Origin: Rhizobium sp. Leaf262
GTDB lineage: Bacteria > Pseudomonadota > Alphaproteobacteria > Rhizobiales > Rhizobiaceae
DNA length: 64,000 nucleotides
NCBI RefSeq assembly: GCF_001422245.1
Contig: NZ_LMMM01000007.1
Coordinates: forward strand, 95,868-159,867
Direction of reading: 5' to 3'
Shown one piece after another: positions 53,494-60,935 of this stretch (within the stretch, counting starts at the first letter, position 1; each line of letters begins with the position of its first letter). Position numbers and translations under genes: made by a program. The notes beneath the pieces are model-generated. The model saw nothing but the letters and a program-made list of their open reading frames with translations, searched no databases and had not been told where the DNA came from.

Positions 53494-54874
53494 GCCTCAT
53501 TCCTTTTCGCTTTATCGGGGTGCGTAGTGGATAAAGCAGCACCTCCTGATGTCCACGGCTGGATACACCATCATCATGCGACGCAAGTCCAAGGCGCATC
53601 ATCTTTGAGCAAGCAAAACAGACCGCACCAAAAAGAAGCGCAAAAGATTCTCCTAGTGCTAACCTGTTGTTTGAATTGCTGAGAATGGTGAACGCGAAGA
53701 AGATTGCACATGTAACATAGCACGCGCACGCACTTTTGCTGATGATGCCCTGGCTAGAGGCACGGTGGACACGATGAAGTCCGGTCAAAAAAATCACGCC
53801 ACTGATGATGAGGCCGAAAAGACCATGGCGCACTAATATTTCGAAATATCCATTGTGCAGAAGCGTGTAAGGAATTGCCGCATAATGTGTAGAATGCCAG
53901 AGCGTTAACCAGCCGTTACCACTACCGAAGACTGGCGCTGCTGCGATAACTTCAAGCGCATTAGACCAAAGTTGCAACCGCTCATTCATCGAAGGCGGTG
54001 TATCTTGCGACGCAGTGGTTTGCTCGAGAACAGTAAAGACCGACGAACCACCATCAAAATTCTTAATCATCGACATAGTCGACTTTACGGTCGGCCCGAC
54101 GACGTCGACAAGGTGATCGCTGACCCAATAAATGCTGCCACAAAGCAAAACCAAGCCAATAACCACGACAATAAGCGCTGTCTTGACACGCAAGTACATA
54201 AATATCGACAGAAACATCAAAATTAAAGCCGGGATCAGTGCAAGCCATACGCCTTTCGACTTCGATCCGTAAATATTGAATAAAGCAAGCGGGATAATGA
54301 TGCTCGCAATGATTGAAACCACAGCTCTGGTTGTTCGCGAACTGCCAACTTCGTAATGATGGGCTGCCCAGTAAAATGCACCGACAAGCAGAAACCCACA
54401 TCCAACCGCGCCATGAATCGGATTGTGGTGGAAAAGTGGAAAACCCCTTTCTCCATTTGCAATCGGAACCCACTGCGTCGACACAATTATCATGATCATA
54501 GCGAGCAAAAAAAAAGCAAAGAAGACACCCTTGCTCGCGTGCCAACTCTTGATTAACGCGCTACCTAAAAAGGGGAACAATATCGGAAAAGCGTACAGCC
54601 ATTCCGAAGCTCCCCTTTCACCAGTCATTGCCAAATCGATAATAAAGCGTGTGATTACGACCGTCCCGGACAGGACACATAACGCAGCCAACCAATCGCC
54701 AGGAAAATATTTTTCCTCCCTAACACTACCGAACAACGCGTAAAAGATCAAAACTATAGCCGCGTATCGATACGCATCGCTTTCCACGAGCGTGACGGAC
54801 AGCATCAACACCCAGAGAGTGACAACAAGAAACTGCATGAGAAGCGTATTACTATAGTCTCGTATGCCAATCAC
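53483..54874 (-). CDS. O-antigen ligase/polymerase family membrane protein (WaaL/Wzy)
   Basis: The 463-residue protein has about ten or more membrane segments and a long periplasmic loop (about 255-330) containing NERLQLWSNALEVIAAAPVFGSGNGW and then LLHNGYFEILVRHG, the Wzy_C signature. Since export uses an ABC transporter, polymerisation in the periplasm is not needed, so the ligase (WaaL) role, joining chain to lipid A-core, is more likely. Wzy and WaaL cannot be separated by sequence alone. ATGA overlap with the GT25 gene. Confidence 0.82.
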   Translation of the reverse strand: MIGIRDYSNTLLMQFLVVTLWVLMLSVTLVESDAYRYAAIVLIFYALFGSVREEKYFPGDWLAALCVLSGTVVITRFIIDLAMTGERGASEWLYAFPILFPFLGSALIKSWHASKGVFFAFFLLAMIMIIVSTQWVPIANGERGFPLFHHNPIHGAVGCGFLLVGAFYWAAHHYEVGSSRTTRAVVSIIASIIIPLALFNIYGSKSKGVWLALIPALILMFLSIFMYLRVKTALIVVVIGLVLLCGSIYWVSDHLVDVVGPTVKSTMSMIKNFDGGSSVFTVLEQTTASQDTPPSMNERLQLWSNALEVIAAAPVFGSGNGWLTLWHSTHYAAIPYTLLHNGYFEILVRHGLFGLIISGVIFLTGLHRVHRASSQGIISKSACACYVTCAIFFAFTILSNSNNRLALGESFALLFGAVCFACSKMMRLGLASHDDGVSSRGHQEVLLYPLRTPIKRKGMRHDR

Positions 54875-55614
54875 GACAGCGCGTACCTAATTCGTCGGAC
54901 ATATTCAACAGCGCGAATAAGATGTGTGATAATCTTGCGTAGACCTTTCACCTTCACTGCGCGGTACTCTTCCCTACTAGCGATTTGACTGAAATGCGAA
55001 CGATCAGATAACTCAACAATATTTTGCTGAACGGTGAAAATCTTTACGCCAGTTTTCCATCCACGTTCAAGAGCAATATCATATGGAAAATTTATGCGCT
55101 GAATCGTAGCGAGCAACCGCGCTGCGCCCACCCTAGTGACTAGATAACATGCTGCTGACCCCTGTGGTCCATGAAGACATTTTCCCACTCGGTCACCATA
55201 CTCAGTCACAACCATCTCTCGAAAAAATTTCGACCTGTGGCTGAGCAGCTTCACTACCTCAGCAGTTGGCAACGATTTTTGGATAGCCATCGCTCTGGGT
55301 ATTATGTTTACATCTAGATCGACATCATCTTCCACAATAATAGCGCTCGTGTTTGCGCTTGATAAAAACAGTTCCAAAGCCCGGATGTGAGCTTTATAGC
55401 AACCGTATTCCCCTGGAAGCAAAATCCGACCATTCCGACGAATAAATGCTTTTTCGTCAAAACCCACTCGCTGCTCATTTTCGACTTCTCGTCCATCGAC
55501 TCCGATTACACGCTCGACATGCATACCGACGCACCGAGCCTGAGAAGAGATTGCACTCCACCGATCGGACGATCGGTCGAGATTTATAATATAAGTTGCA
55601 ATCTTATCAGACAA
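54871..55614 (-). CDS. glycosyltransferase family 25 (LPS biosynthesis)
   Basis: The 247-residue GT25 protein has TYIINLDRSSDRWSAISSQA at the start, GVDGREVENE, GEYGCYKAHIRALE, and the metal-binding IIVEDDVDLD around residue 95. It probably adds a sugar to LPS core or O-unit. The start is a TTG with AGGTGGG seven bases upstream. It is the first gene of the whole 22.5 kb operon, so the promoter should lie in the 285 bases upstream. Confidence 0.85.
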   Translation of the reverse strand: MSDKIATYIINLDRSSDRWSAISSQARCVGMHVERVIGVDGREVENEQRVGFDEKAFIRRNGRILLPGEYGCYKAHIRALELFLSSANTSAIIVEDDVDLDVNIIPRAMAIQKSLPTAEVVKLLSHRSKFFREMVVTEYGDRVGKCLHGPQGSAACYLVTRVGAARLLATIQRINFPYDIALERGWKTGVKIFTVQQNIVELSDRSHFSQIASREEYRAVKVKGLRKIITHLIRAVEYVRRIRYALS

Positions 55615-55899
55615 ACTTCAACCCACCTGGCCAGATTTCTCGAGAATCTTCTGGCACACAAACGAATGCTCATACGAGACTTATGAAAAGCCTATATCAA
55701 TTCAACATTATTATTACTTCCTTTTTTATAGTTTCCCCAACTTAACTCTCATTCCTGAGCGACATTGGGTGAAAACGCTGGGTTGAATTCATTGCAATCA
55801 CCATCTTACGCAACTACATACTAAGGAACTTAGAGCTGGCTTGGCAAATTTGAACAGCCGGGATAAGTGGAATTTCTACCTGCCTTCGGCTTAGATGCC
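55615..55899. other. AT-rich region upstream of the polysaccharide operon
   Basis: Non-coding sequence between the operon start and the IS remnant, with AT-rich stretches near 55685-55745. It should contain the operon promoter. I could not find a JUMPstart/ops element or a convincing -35/-10 pair by eye. Confidence 0.45.
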
Positions 55900-56734
55900 G
55901 AGAACAGGGAACCGTGACGAGACGACCGCCTCGGAACCACAGCCCGGCTTTCAGAGAAAAGTGGCGCGCGCCGCTATTCCCAGCAGTTTGATGCGCATGC
56001 CAACCAAATCAAACAGTGGAAAGAGCAGTTCCTTGAGGAGCAACAGGGGTTTCGGCTATGAAGCGAAAGCGGAACCAGCGGCTCCAGCCGTCGATGTAAA
56101 AACGCAGCACGCCGAGATTGGCGAAGTGATACTGGAGAACGATTTTTTGGCCGGAGCGCTCGGCAAGGCGGGATTGCTGGGGCGGAAGAAATAATAGATG
56201 GCGAGCACAAACTCTCCGTCGTGCGCCAAGCGAAGCTTCTCGAATTCAGCCGTGGCACTGTCTATTATCTGTCTCGTCCCTTGCCTAGCGGCGATCTTGC
56301 CCTAGTGCGCCGGATATACCGTCGCCCGAACACATCCAAACCAGTGCTAGGTCACAAACTATCCCTACCTCCCGCGAAAGCTGGCGGTCACTCAACCTAA
56401 TTAGGTGTGGGCAGTGGACATAGCCTATGTCCCGGTGGCTCCCGGTTTTTTCTACCTCTGCGCCGTCGTGGACTCGTTCAGCCCTAGGGTTCTGTGGTGG
56501 CGGGTGCGATCACGATGGAAGCGGATTTCTACATCAAAGCAGTGGAGGAGGCGCTGGATCGCTATGACAAACCTGACCTCTACAATGGCCGACGCCCACA
56601 TTCATCCCGTGACCGGCAGACGCCGGATCATGCCTATTTCAACGCGCTGGCACCAATGATGGTGGCGGCATAATCGAGGCGGAAATCCACTTAGCAAAAC
56701 TCCCGAAACTAGTCAGACAAACCGAGCCAGCTCT
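55900..56734 (+). mobile_element. heavily decayed IS3-family element
   Basis: Pieces of both IS3 frames remain. The orfA end (about 56085-56194) reads VDVKTQHAEIGEVILENDFL and then GALGKAGLL. The orfB start (about 56205-56330) reads HKLSVVRQAKLLEFSRGTVY. An internal part around 56407-56500 reads VWAVDIAYVPVAPGFFYLCA, and the end (56582-56672) reads RRPHSSRDRQTPDHAYFNAL. Several frameshifts and at least two internal deletions separate them. The right end matches the repeat at 32917. No transposase can be made. Confidence 0.85.
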
Positions 56735-56740
56735 ATCCTC

Positions 56741-57221
56741 AAAATTTCCTCGATCATAGTGCCGAAAAAATTTTACTTTTGAAGCCCGTTAATTGGCGGG
56801 TGATCGCCTCTTGAAGTCTATCAGATTCGAACCAAAGGGGCTGAGGGCGGTCGCGTGGGAACCATGGTCAACCGTGACTGGAGTGGATCGCAGGATGGAT
56901 ACATTGGGCGGTTTGTCGTCGCGACTCACCGACGACGTATCTGCCCTGCTTGCAGGCGGAACTGCCCTACACGCCGGTAGCCTCCCATCCAAGGGGTACG
57001 GGCACTATGACCTGCTCGCCGAACCCTAATGACTTAGACGAGTGGTATTTATGGGAAGTCCCCTTGACCTGCGGTATCACTATCTTTCCGCCTGAAATGA
57101 CCCGCAATCTCAAAGACTACGCCTCACCGCATCATGTTCTGCAAATCTGGTCCGTTGAACTGTTCCGGTAGAAGCACGCTTTGCTCCATTAAGACATTGA
57201 AATATACGAAAAGTAGAAACA
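56741..57221. other. 481 bases between IS remnant and tRNA-Gln, possible gene debris
   Basis: Two short plus-strand frames (56793-57029 and 56950-57171) end with stretches that look protein-like, such as EWYLWEVPLTCGITIFPPEM, but neither has a ribosome binding site or a family I recognise. They may be pieces of one broken gene carried with the island. Nothing else is visible. Confidence 0.35.
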
Positions 57222-57296
57222 TGGCTGGGGCGCCAGGATTCGAACCTGGGAATGCCGGTACCAAAAACCGGTGCCTTACCGCTTGGCGACGCCCCA
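57222..57296 (-). tRNA. tRNA-Gln (anticodon TTG)
   Basis: The minus strand gives acceptor TGGGGCG/CGCCCCA, anticodon stem-loop CCGGT-TTTTGGT-ACCGG with TTG, T arm CCAGGTTCGAATCCTGG, discriminator G and an encoded CCA (57224-57222). 75 nt in all. It is next to the right border of the IS-bordered island, a position typical of integration sites. Confidence 0.97.
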
Positions 57297-57468
57297 CCAG
57301 GGCAGATAAGCGAAGCGCCACTGCCTGAACCGGGCCTGATTATCAAAGCGCACTGCCAGCGGCAATCATTAAGTTGAGGTGTAGACAATATTTCTTGTGG
57401 GTGCACCAGACGCTTCATGTTAGTTCAGAAGAACACTTGCCGTCCCCGCACTTTCAGGTGAAGTCCCC

Positions 57469-57766
57469 ATGAGCAAATACTCGGCCCGACCACCCGCCAT
57501 TCCCACAACGTTGCTCGACGATGCCGCTGTGCGAATCATTCGCTGGGATTTTCGAGCCGGGCGCGGATACCGGCCACCACACGCATGGTCTCGGTTACGT
57601 GGTGGTGCCAATGACGGATTGTCATTTTTTGATCGAGGAAGAAAACGGCAGCCGACATGTGGATGTGGCGCAGGGAATGCCTTATCGGCGCGACGCCGGT
57701 ATTTCGCATAATGTCGTCAACGGCGGTAGCAAGCCGATGTCCTTCATCGAGATCGAATATAAGTGA
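57469..57766 (+). pseudogene. cupin-domain gene with a one-base frameshift
   Basis: From the ATG the frame reads MSKYSARPPAIPTTLLDDAA and is normal up to RIIRWDF. It then leaves the cupin sequence at a run of four T (57549-57552). In the next frame the protein continues EPGADTGHHTHGLGYVVVPM with metal-binding His residues and ends KPMSFIEIEYK. Three T instead of four would restore an intact small cupin of about 98 residues. It is either a true mutation or a sequencing error in a homopolymer. The neighbouring hydrolase gene starts 15 bases later. Confidence 0.82.
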
Positions 57767-57781
57767 GCGTAGACTGAGACG

Positions 57782-58690
57782 ATGGCAGACCCCGAATTCA
57801 ACCGTGACTTCGATCCCGCCTATGGCATCGCCGTGCCCGTGGCGGATGGTGTGCAGCGCATCACCGTCAACAATCCCTCGGCCTTTACCTTCCATGGAAC
57901 GAACAGCTATATCGTTGGCGACAAATCCGTGGCGGTCATCGATCCCGGCCCGGAGGACGAGGCGCATTTTCAGGCCTTGATGGCGGCGCTTGCGGGCCGC
58001 GAGGTCACGCATATTTTCGTCAGCCATACGCATCGCGACCACTCGCCGCTGGCGGCGCGGTTGAAGCTGGCGACTGGAGCGCTGACGGTGGCCGAAGGTC
58101 CGCATCGGGCTGCACGACCTCTGCATGAGGGTGAGCGCAATCCCTTTGCCGAGAGTTCCGACACGGATTTCGTGCCGGATATCGCGTTGGGGGATGGCAA
58201 AAGCATCTCAGGCGACGGATGGGCGCTGACGGCTCTGCATACACCCGGCCACACGGCCAATCATTCCGCCTTTGCGCTCGATGATAGCGGCATCGTCTTT
58301 TCAGCCGACCATGTGATGGCATGGGCCACAACCATCGTCGCGCCGCCGGATGGATCGATGAGCGATTACATGGCCTCGCTGGCGAAGCTTCTGAAGCGCA
58401 AGGACCGGATGTTTCTGCCCGGCCATGGCGGGCCGGTGAACGACCCAACTGCCTTCATGCGCGGGTTGCGGGCGCACAGGCGCATGCGGGAAAAGGCCGT
58501 GCTGGCGCGTATCAAGGCGGGCGACCGGACCATACCCGATATGGTGAAGATCATCTACCGAAGCACCGACCCGCGCCTGCACGGTGCAGCGGCGCTTTCC
58601 GTTCTGGCGCATATCGAAGACCTGATTGAAAAAGGCGAAGTGCAGACGGATGGACCACCTTCGCTCGGTGGGGTTTATTTGCCCCGTTGA
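57782..58690 (+). CDS. metallo-beta-lactamase-fold hydrolase
   Basis: The 302-residue MBL-fold protein has the zinc motif HxHxDH (SHTHRDHS, about residues 80-87), a later His in LHTPGHTANH, and Asp in FSADHVMAW, plus a C-terminal helical extension (RAHRRMREKAVLARI). This is the layout of LACTB2/RNase-like and glyoxalase-II-like hydrolases. The substrate is unknown. It is probably co-transcribed with the cupin gene. No signal peptide. Confidence 0.85.
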   Translation: MADPEFNRDFDPAYGIAVPVADGVQRITVNNPSAFTFHGTNSYIVGDKSVAVIDPGPEDEAHFQALMAALAGREVTHIFVSHTHRDHSPLAARLKLATGALTVAEGPHRAARPLHEGERNPFAESSDTDFVPDIALGDGKSISGDGWALTALHTPGHTANHSAFALDDSGIVFSADHVMAWATTIVAPPDGSMSDYMASLAKLLKRKDRMFLPGHGGPVNDPTAFMRGLRAHRRMREKAVLARIKAGDRTIPDMVKIIYRSTDPRLHGAAALSVLAHIEDLIEKGEVQTDGPPSLGGVYLPR

Positions 58691-58699
58691 CGACAGGGC

Positions 58700-59119
58700 T
58701 TAGTCCTCAAATGGATTAATGATCTCAAGCGTGAGCAAGTCAAAATCCGCCACGTTTCGCGTTGCGAGGGATGCGCCCCGTGATATTGCGATGGCGGCGA
58801 TCTGTGCATCGAACTGACTGATGGGCCTGCCAAGCGCGCGACGGTCTGCGGCAATTTTTGCATAAATATTTGCTGCATCACTATCGAACGGAAGCACCCT
58901 TCCCCTCAGATCCTCGGAAAATATCGGCAATATGGCTGCTTCCAATTCGCGCCTGCGACGACCTTCGGGAAGCATCCGCAAGCCGTAGAGGATTTCCGCT
59001 TCCGTTACAGCAGTGGTGAAAATGGACGCTGAGGATTGTCTGTCAAACCAATCCAGAACTGACGAAGCGGGGTGAGTCTTGAGAAGCTCGGAGATCACAT
59101 TCGTGTCGAGGACAATCAA
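58700..59119 (-). CDS. VapC/FitB-type PIN-domain toxin
   Basis: The 139-residue PIN ribonuclease has the acidic residues in place: Asp5 in VLDTNVISELL, Glu in TEAEILYGL, Asp in SQFDAQIAAIA and Asp near NVADFD. The sequence is closest in pattern to FitB of the FitAB pair. It should cut RNA when the antitoxin is lost. Its ATG overlaps the antitoxin stop by four bases. Confidence 0.88.
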   Translation of the reverse strand: MIVLDTNVISELLKTHPASSVLDWFDRQSSASIFTTAVTEAEILYGLRMLPEGRRRRELEAAILPIFSEDLRGRVLPFDSDAANIYAKIAADRRALGRPISQFDAQIAAIAISRGASLATRNVADFDLLTLEIINPFED

Positions 59120-59364
59120 GCGTCACCGAAATCTGGGGCGGCACGAATGGCGTCGCGAGGCGGAACTTCAATCTCCACGGCGCCCTTTTGCAATCGTGCA
59201 CGTATTGTTTCTGCAAGATTTCTGCTCTGCGCCTCATCGACAGAAACGGCAGCTGACAAGATGTCACGCGCTTCTTCCTCTATCGAGCGCCCATGGTGAG
59301 CAGCGCGAACGCTCAGTCGCCGCTTGAGAGTCTCGTCAATGTTGGGGATCGTCATGCTTGCCAT
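59116..59364 (-). CDS. FitA-like ribbon-helix-helix antitoxin
   Basis: The 82-residue protein opens MASMTIPNIDETLKRRLSVR and continues AAHHGRSIEEEARDIL, the N-terminal RHH domain of FitA-type antitoxins. The C-terminal part holds the toxin-blocking segment. The ATG at 59364 has GAGGAAA about five bases upstream; the longer frame to 59403 is not needed. It forms an operon with the PIN toxin, which it neutralises and probably co-represses. Confidence 0.87.
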   Translation of the reverse strand: MASMTIPNIDETLKRRLSVRAAHHGRSIEEEARDILSAAVSVDEAQSRNLAETIRARLQKGAVEIEVPPRDAIRAAPDFGDA

Positions 59365-59447
59365 CACGTTTCCTCGTTCATCATCAGCTGAAACATAATG
59401 CAACGAATGTCTTTTCTCAACGAGATTGGACCAGAGGCATTGTTACA

Positions 59448-60368
59448 TCAATTATCATTCAAACCCTGCATTTCCGCATCCAGCGCATCCAGATAGGCCT
59501 CGGCGATATCCGCGCCCATGCCCAGATCATGCGGGCCGAAGCGGGAGGCGACGCGGACGTCTACCAGCGTGGTTTCGGTGTCTTCGCGCAGACGGATGAG
59601 GACATCGAAGCGCAGGCCCCAGATAAGGCTGCGCATTTCTCCCTGTAGCATCACCACGCCGCTGCCATTGAAGAAGGTGGGGGCCGGAGCCTCTGCCGGG
59701 CGGGCCAGTGGTACGGGAACGTTGGTGGGCAACTCGTCGATGGGCGTGTCGTTGGTGCCTTCGGTCTGGTCCTGCCTGGGCACGCCGGGCTGAACATCCG
59801 GCAGAGAGCCGATCAGGCCATCGGTGTGGGCAATGCGGATGCGCTGGGCCTTCGCCACCTTGCGGGCGGCGGTGTAGACGCGGTCTATCGCGCCTTCATA
59901 GCGGTGGCCTGCAAGGCTTGGATAGGCTGCGACCTGCGCATCACGATCTGCCTTGGATATGATGGTCGGGCGTGGCAGCCATTGCTGGTTGGCGGTTGGA
60001 ATGGAAAGCCAGTTCGGCGCATCGGCAATGTCTGTCGAGACGTCATAGATATGCGGTTTCTGCCAATAGAGAAACGCTGCAAATGCCACGACGCCCAAAG
60101 GGATGGCGGCAAGCAGAATGGCGTAAAACGACCAGAGCCCACCCTTGGCACCGGCAGACCAGAGGCGTTGCAGGCCGATGATGGCGAGCACCAGCGCGAC
60201 AGTGGCAATGGCTGCGGAAATGAGGGTCAGCGAAATGAAATCCGGCAGCGTGAGCGGGCCGAAGCGGTGCAGAGGTGCAGCGATGAGAAACAGCACGAGC
60301 GCCGACAGCCCGAGATATCGGGACAGATATGCCGCAAAGGACACGGGCCGAACGAAACGCACAGTCAT
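59448..60368 (-). CDS. DUF1499 membrane protein
   Basis: The 306-residue protein has three N-terminal hydrophobic segments (about 15-35, 45-70 and 75-105) and a soluble domain with YDVSTDIADAPNWL, typical of DUF1499. The later SGVVMLQGEMRSLIWGLRFDV and VASRFGPHDLGMGADIAEAY also belong to the domain. The soluble part probably faces the periplasm. A Pro/Ala-rich linker interrupts the domain at about 200-235. Function is unknown. The ATG at 60368 has AGGTGCC upstream and avoids the odd, Cys-rich extension to 60422. Confidence 0.82.
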   Translation of the reverse strand: MTVRFVRPVSFAAYLSRYLGLSALVLFLIAAPLHRFGPLTLPDFISLTLISAAIATVALVLAIIGLQRLWSAGAKGGLWSFYAILLAAIPLGVVAFAAFLYWQKPHIYDVSTDIADAPNWLSIPTANQQWLPRPTIISKADRDAQVAAYPSLAGHRYEGAIDRVYTAARKVAKAQRIRIAHTDGLIGSLPDVQPGVPRQDQTEGTNDTPIDELPTNVPVPLARPAEAPAPTFFNGSGVVMLQGEMRSLIWGLRFDVLIRLREDTETTLVDVRVASRFGPHDLGMGADIAEAYLDALDAEMQGLNDN

Positions 60369-60662
60369 AAAACGGCACCTGGCTTGGCATCCCGCCGCTG
60401 CAACCGTTGAACAGATGTGCACGACATGCCGTCATATTTCAAAGATGGCGTTTCGCGTGGAATCGCCGAGGATATTCCGTCATAATGGGTTTCTGATTGG
60501 AATGGAATAATTCCACCCTTCGATGGCGCAACGGCAAACACTTTTCTGCGACGTGTTTTCCAAACGCAACCTTTGCCCGGCATCGGACTTTTCTCTGCGC
60601 TCAAACAGTCGTATCAGTGAGCGCAAAGCAGCCACAGTCGCTGTGATCAGGGAGTGACCATC

Positions 60663-60932
60663 ATGCGTGTTTCCATCGTCCTTAGTGCCCTTGCGGCAAC
60701 CATGGCGCTTTCGGCTTGCCAGACGCTGAGCCCGGAGGAACGGCGGGCGCGTGACGAGGCCACCTGCCGCGGTTATGGCTTCCGCCCCAACACCGACCAG
60801 ATGGCCGGTTGCCTGCTGGATCTGGACCTAGACCGCCGTGCCGATGCCCGCGCCTGGCAGGCGCAGTCCAGCCGCGACATGTTCTATCGTCCGGTCGTGG
60901 TGGAACGCCGCATCATCGTGCAGAACCGCTAA
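60663..60932 (+). CDS. small lipoprotein
   Basis: The 89-residue precursor has a signal peptide and lipobox LSAC (MRVSIVLSALAATMALSAC). The mature part is short and charged (EERRARDEATCRGYGF, then RRADARAW), with two more Cys, and ends ERRIIVQNR. GGAG lies eight bases before the ATG at 60663; a GTG at 60654 would overlap the ribosome binding site. Convergent with ppdK, which ends three bases away. Function is unknown; similar small lipoproteins are common in rhizobia. Confidence 0.78.
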   Translation: MRVSIVLSALAATMALSACQTLSPEERRARDEATCRGYGFRPNTDQMAGCLLDLDLDRRADARAWQAQSSRDMFYRPVVVERRIIVQNR

Positions 60933-60935
60933 GCC

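Noticed and set aside
56819..56840. GATTCGAACC resembling a tRNA T-loop, possible attL/attR partner of tRNA-Gln
   Set aside because: Only ten bases match, and these are the generic T-loop consensus. No longer repeat of the tRNA-Gln 3' end was found and no integrase gene is present.
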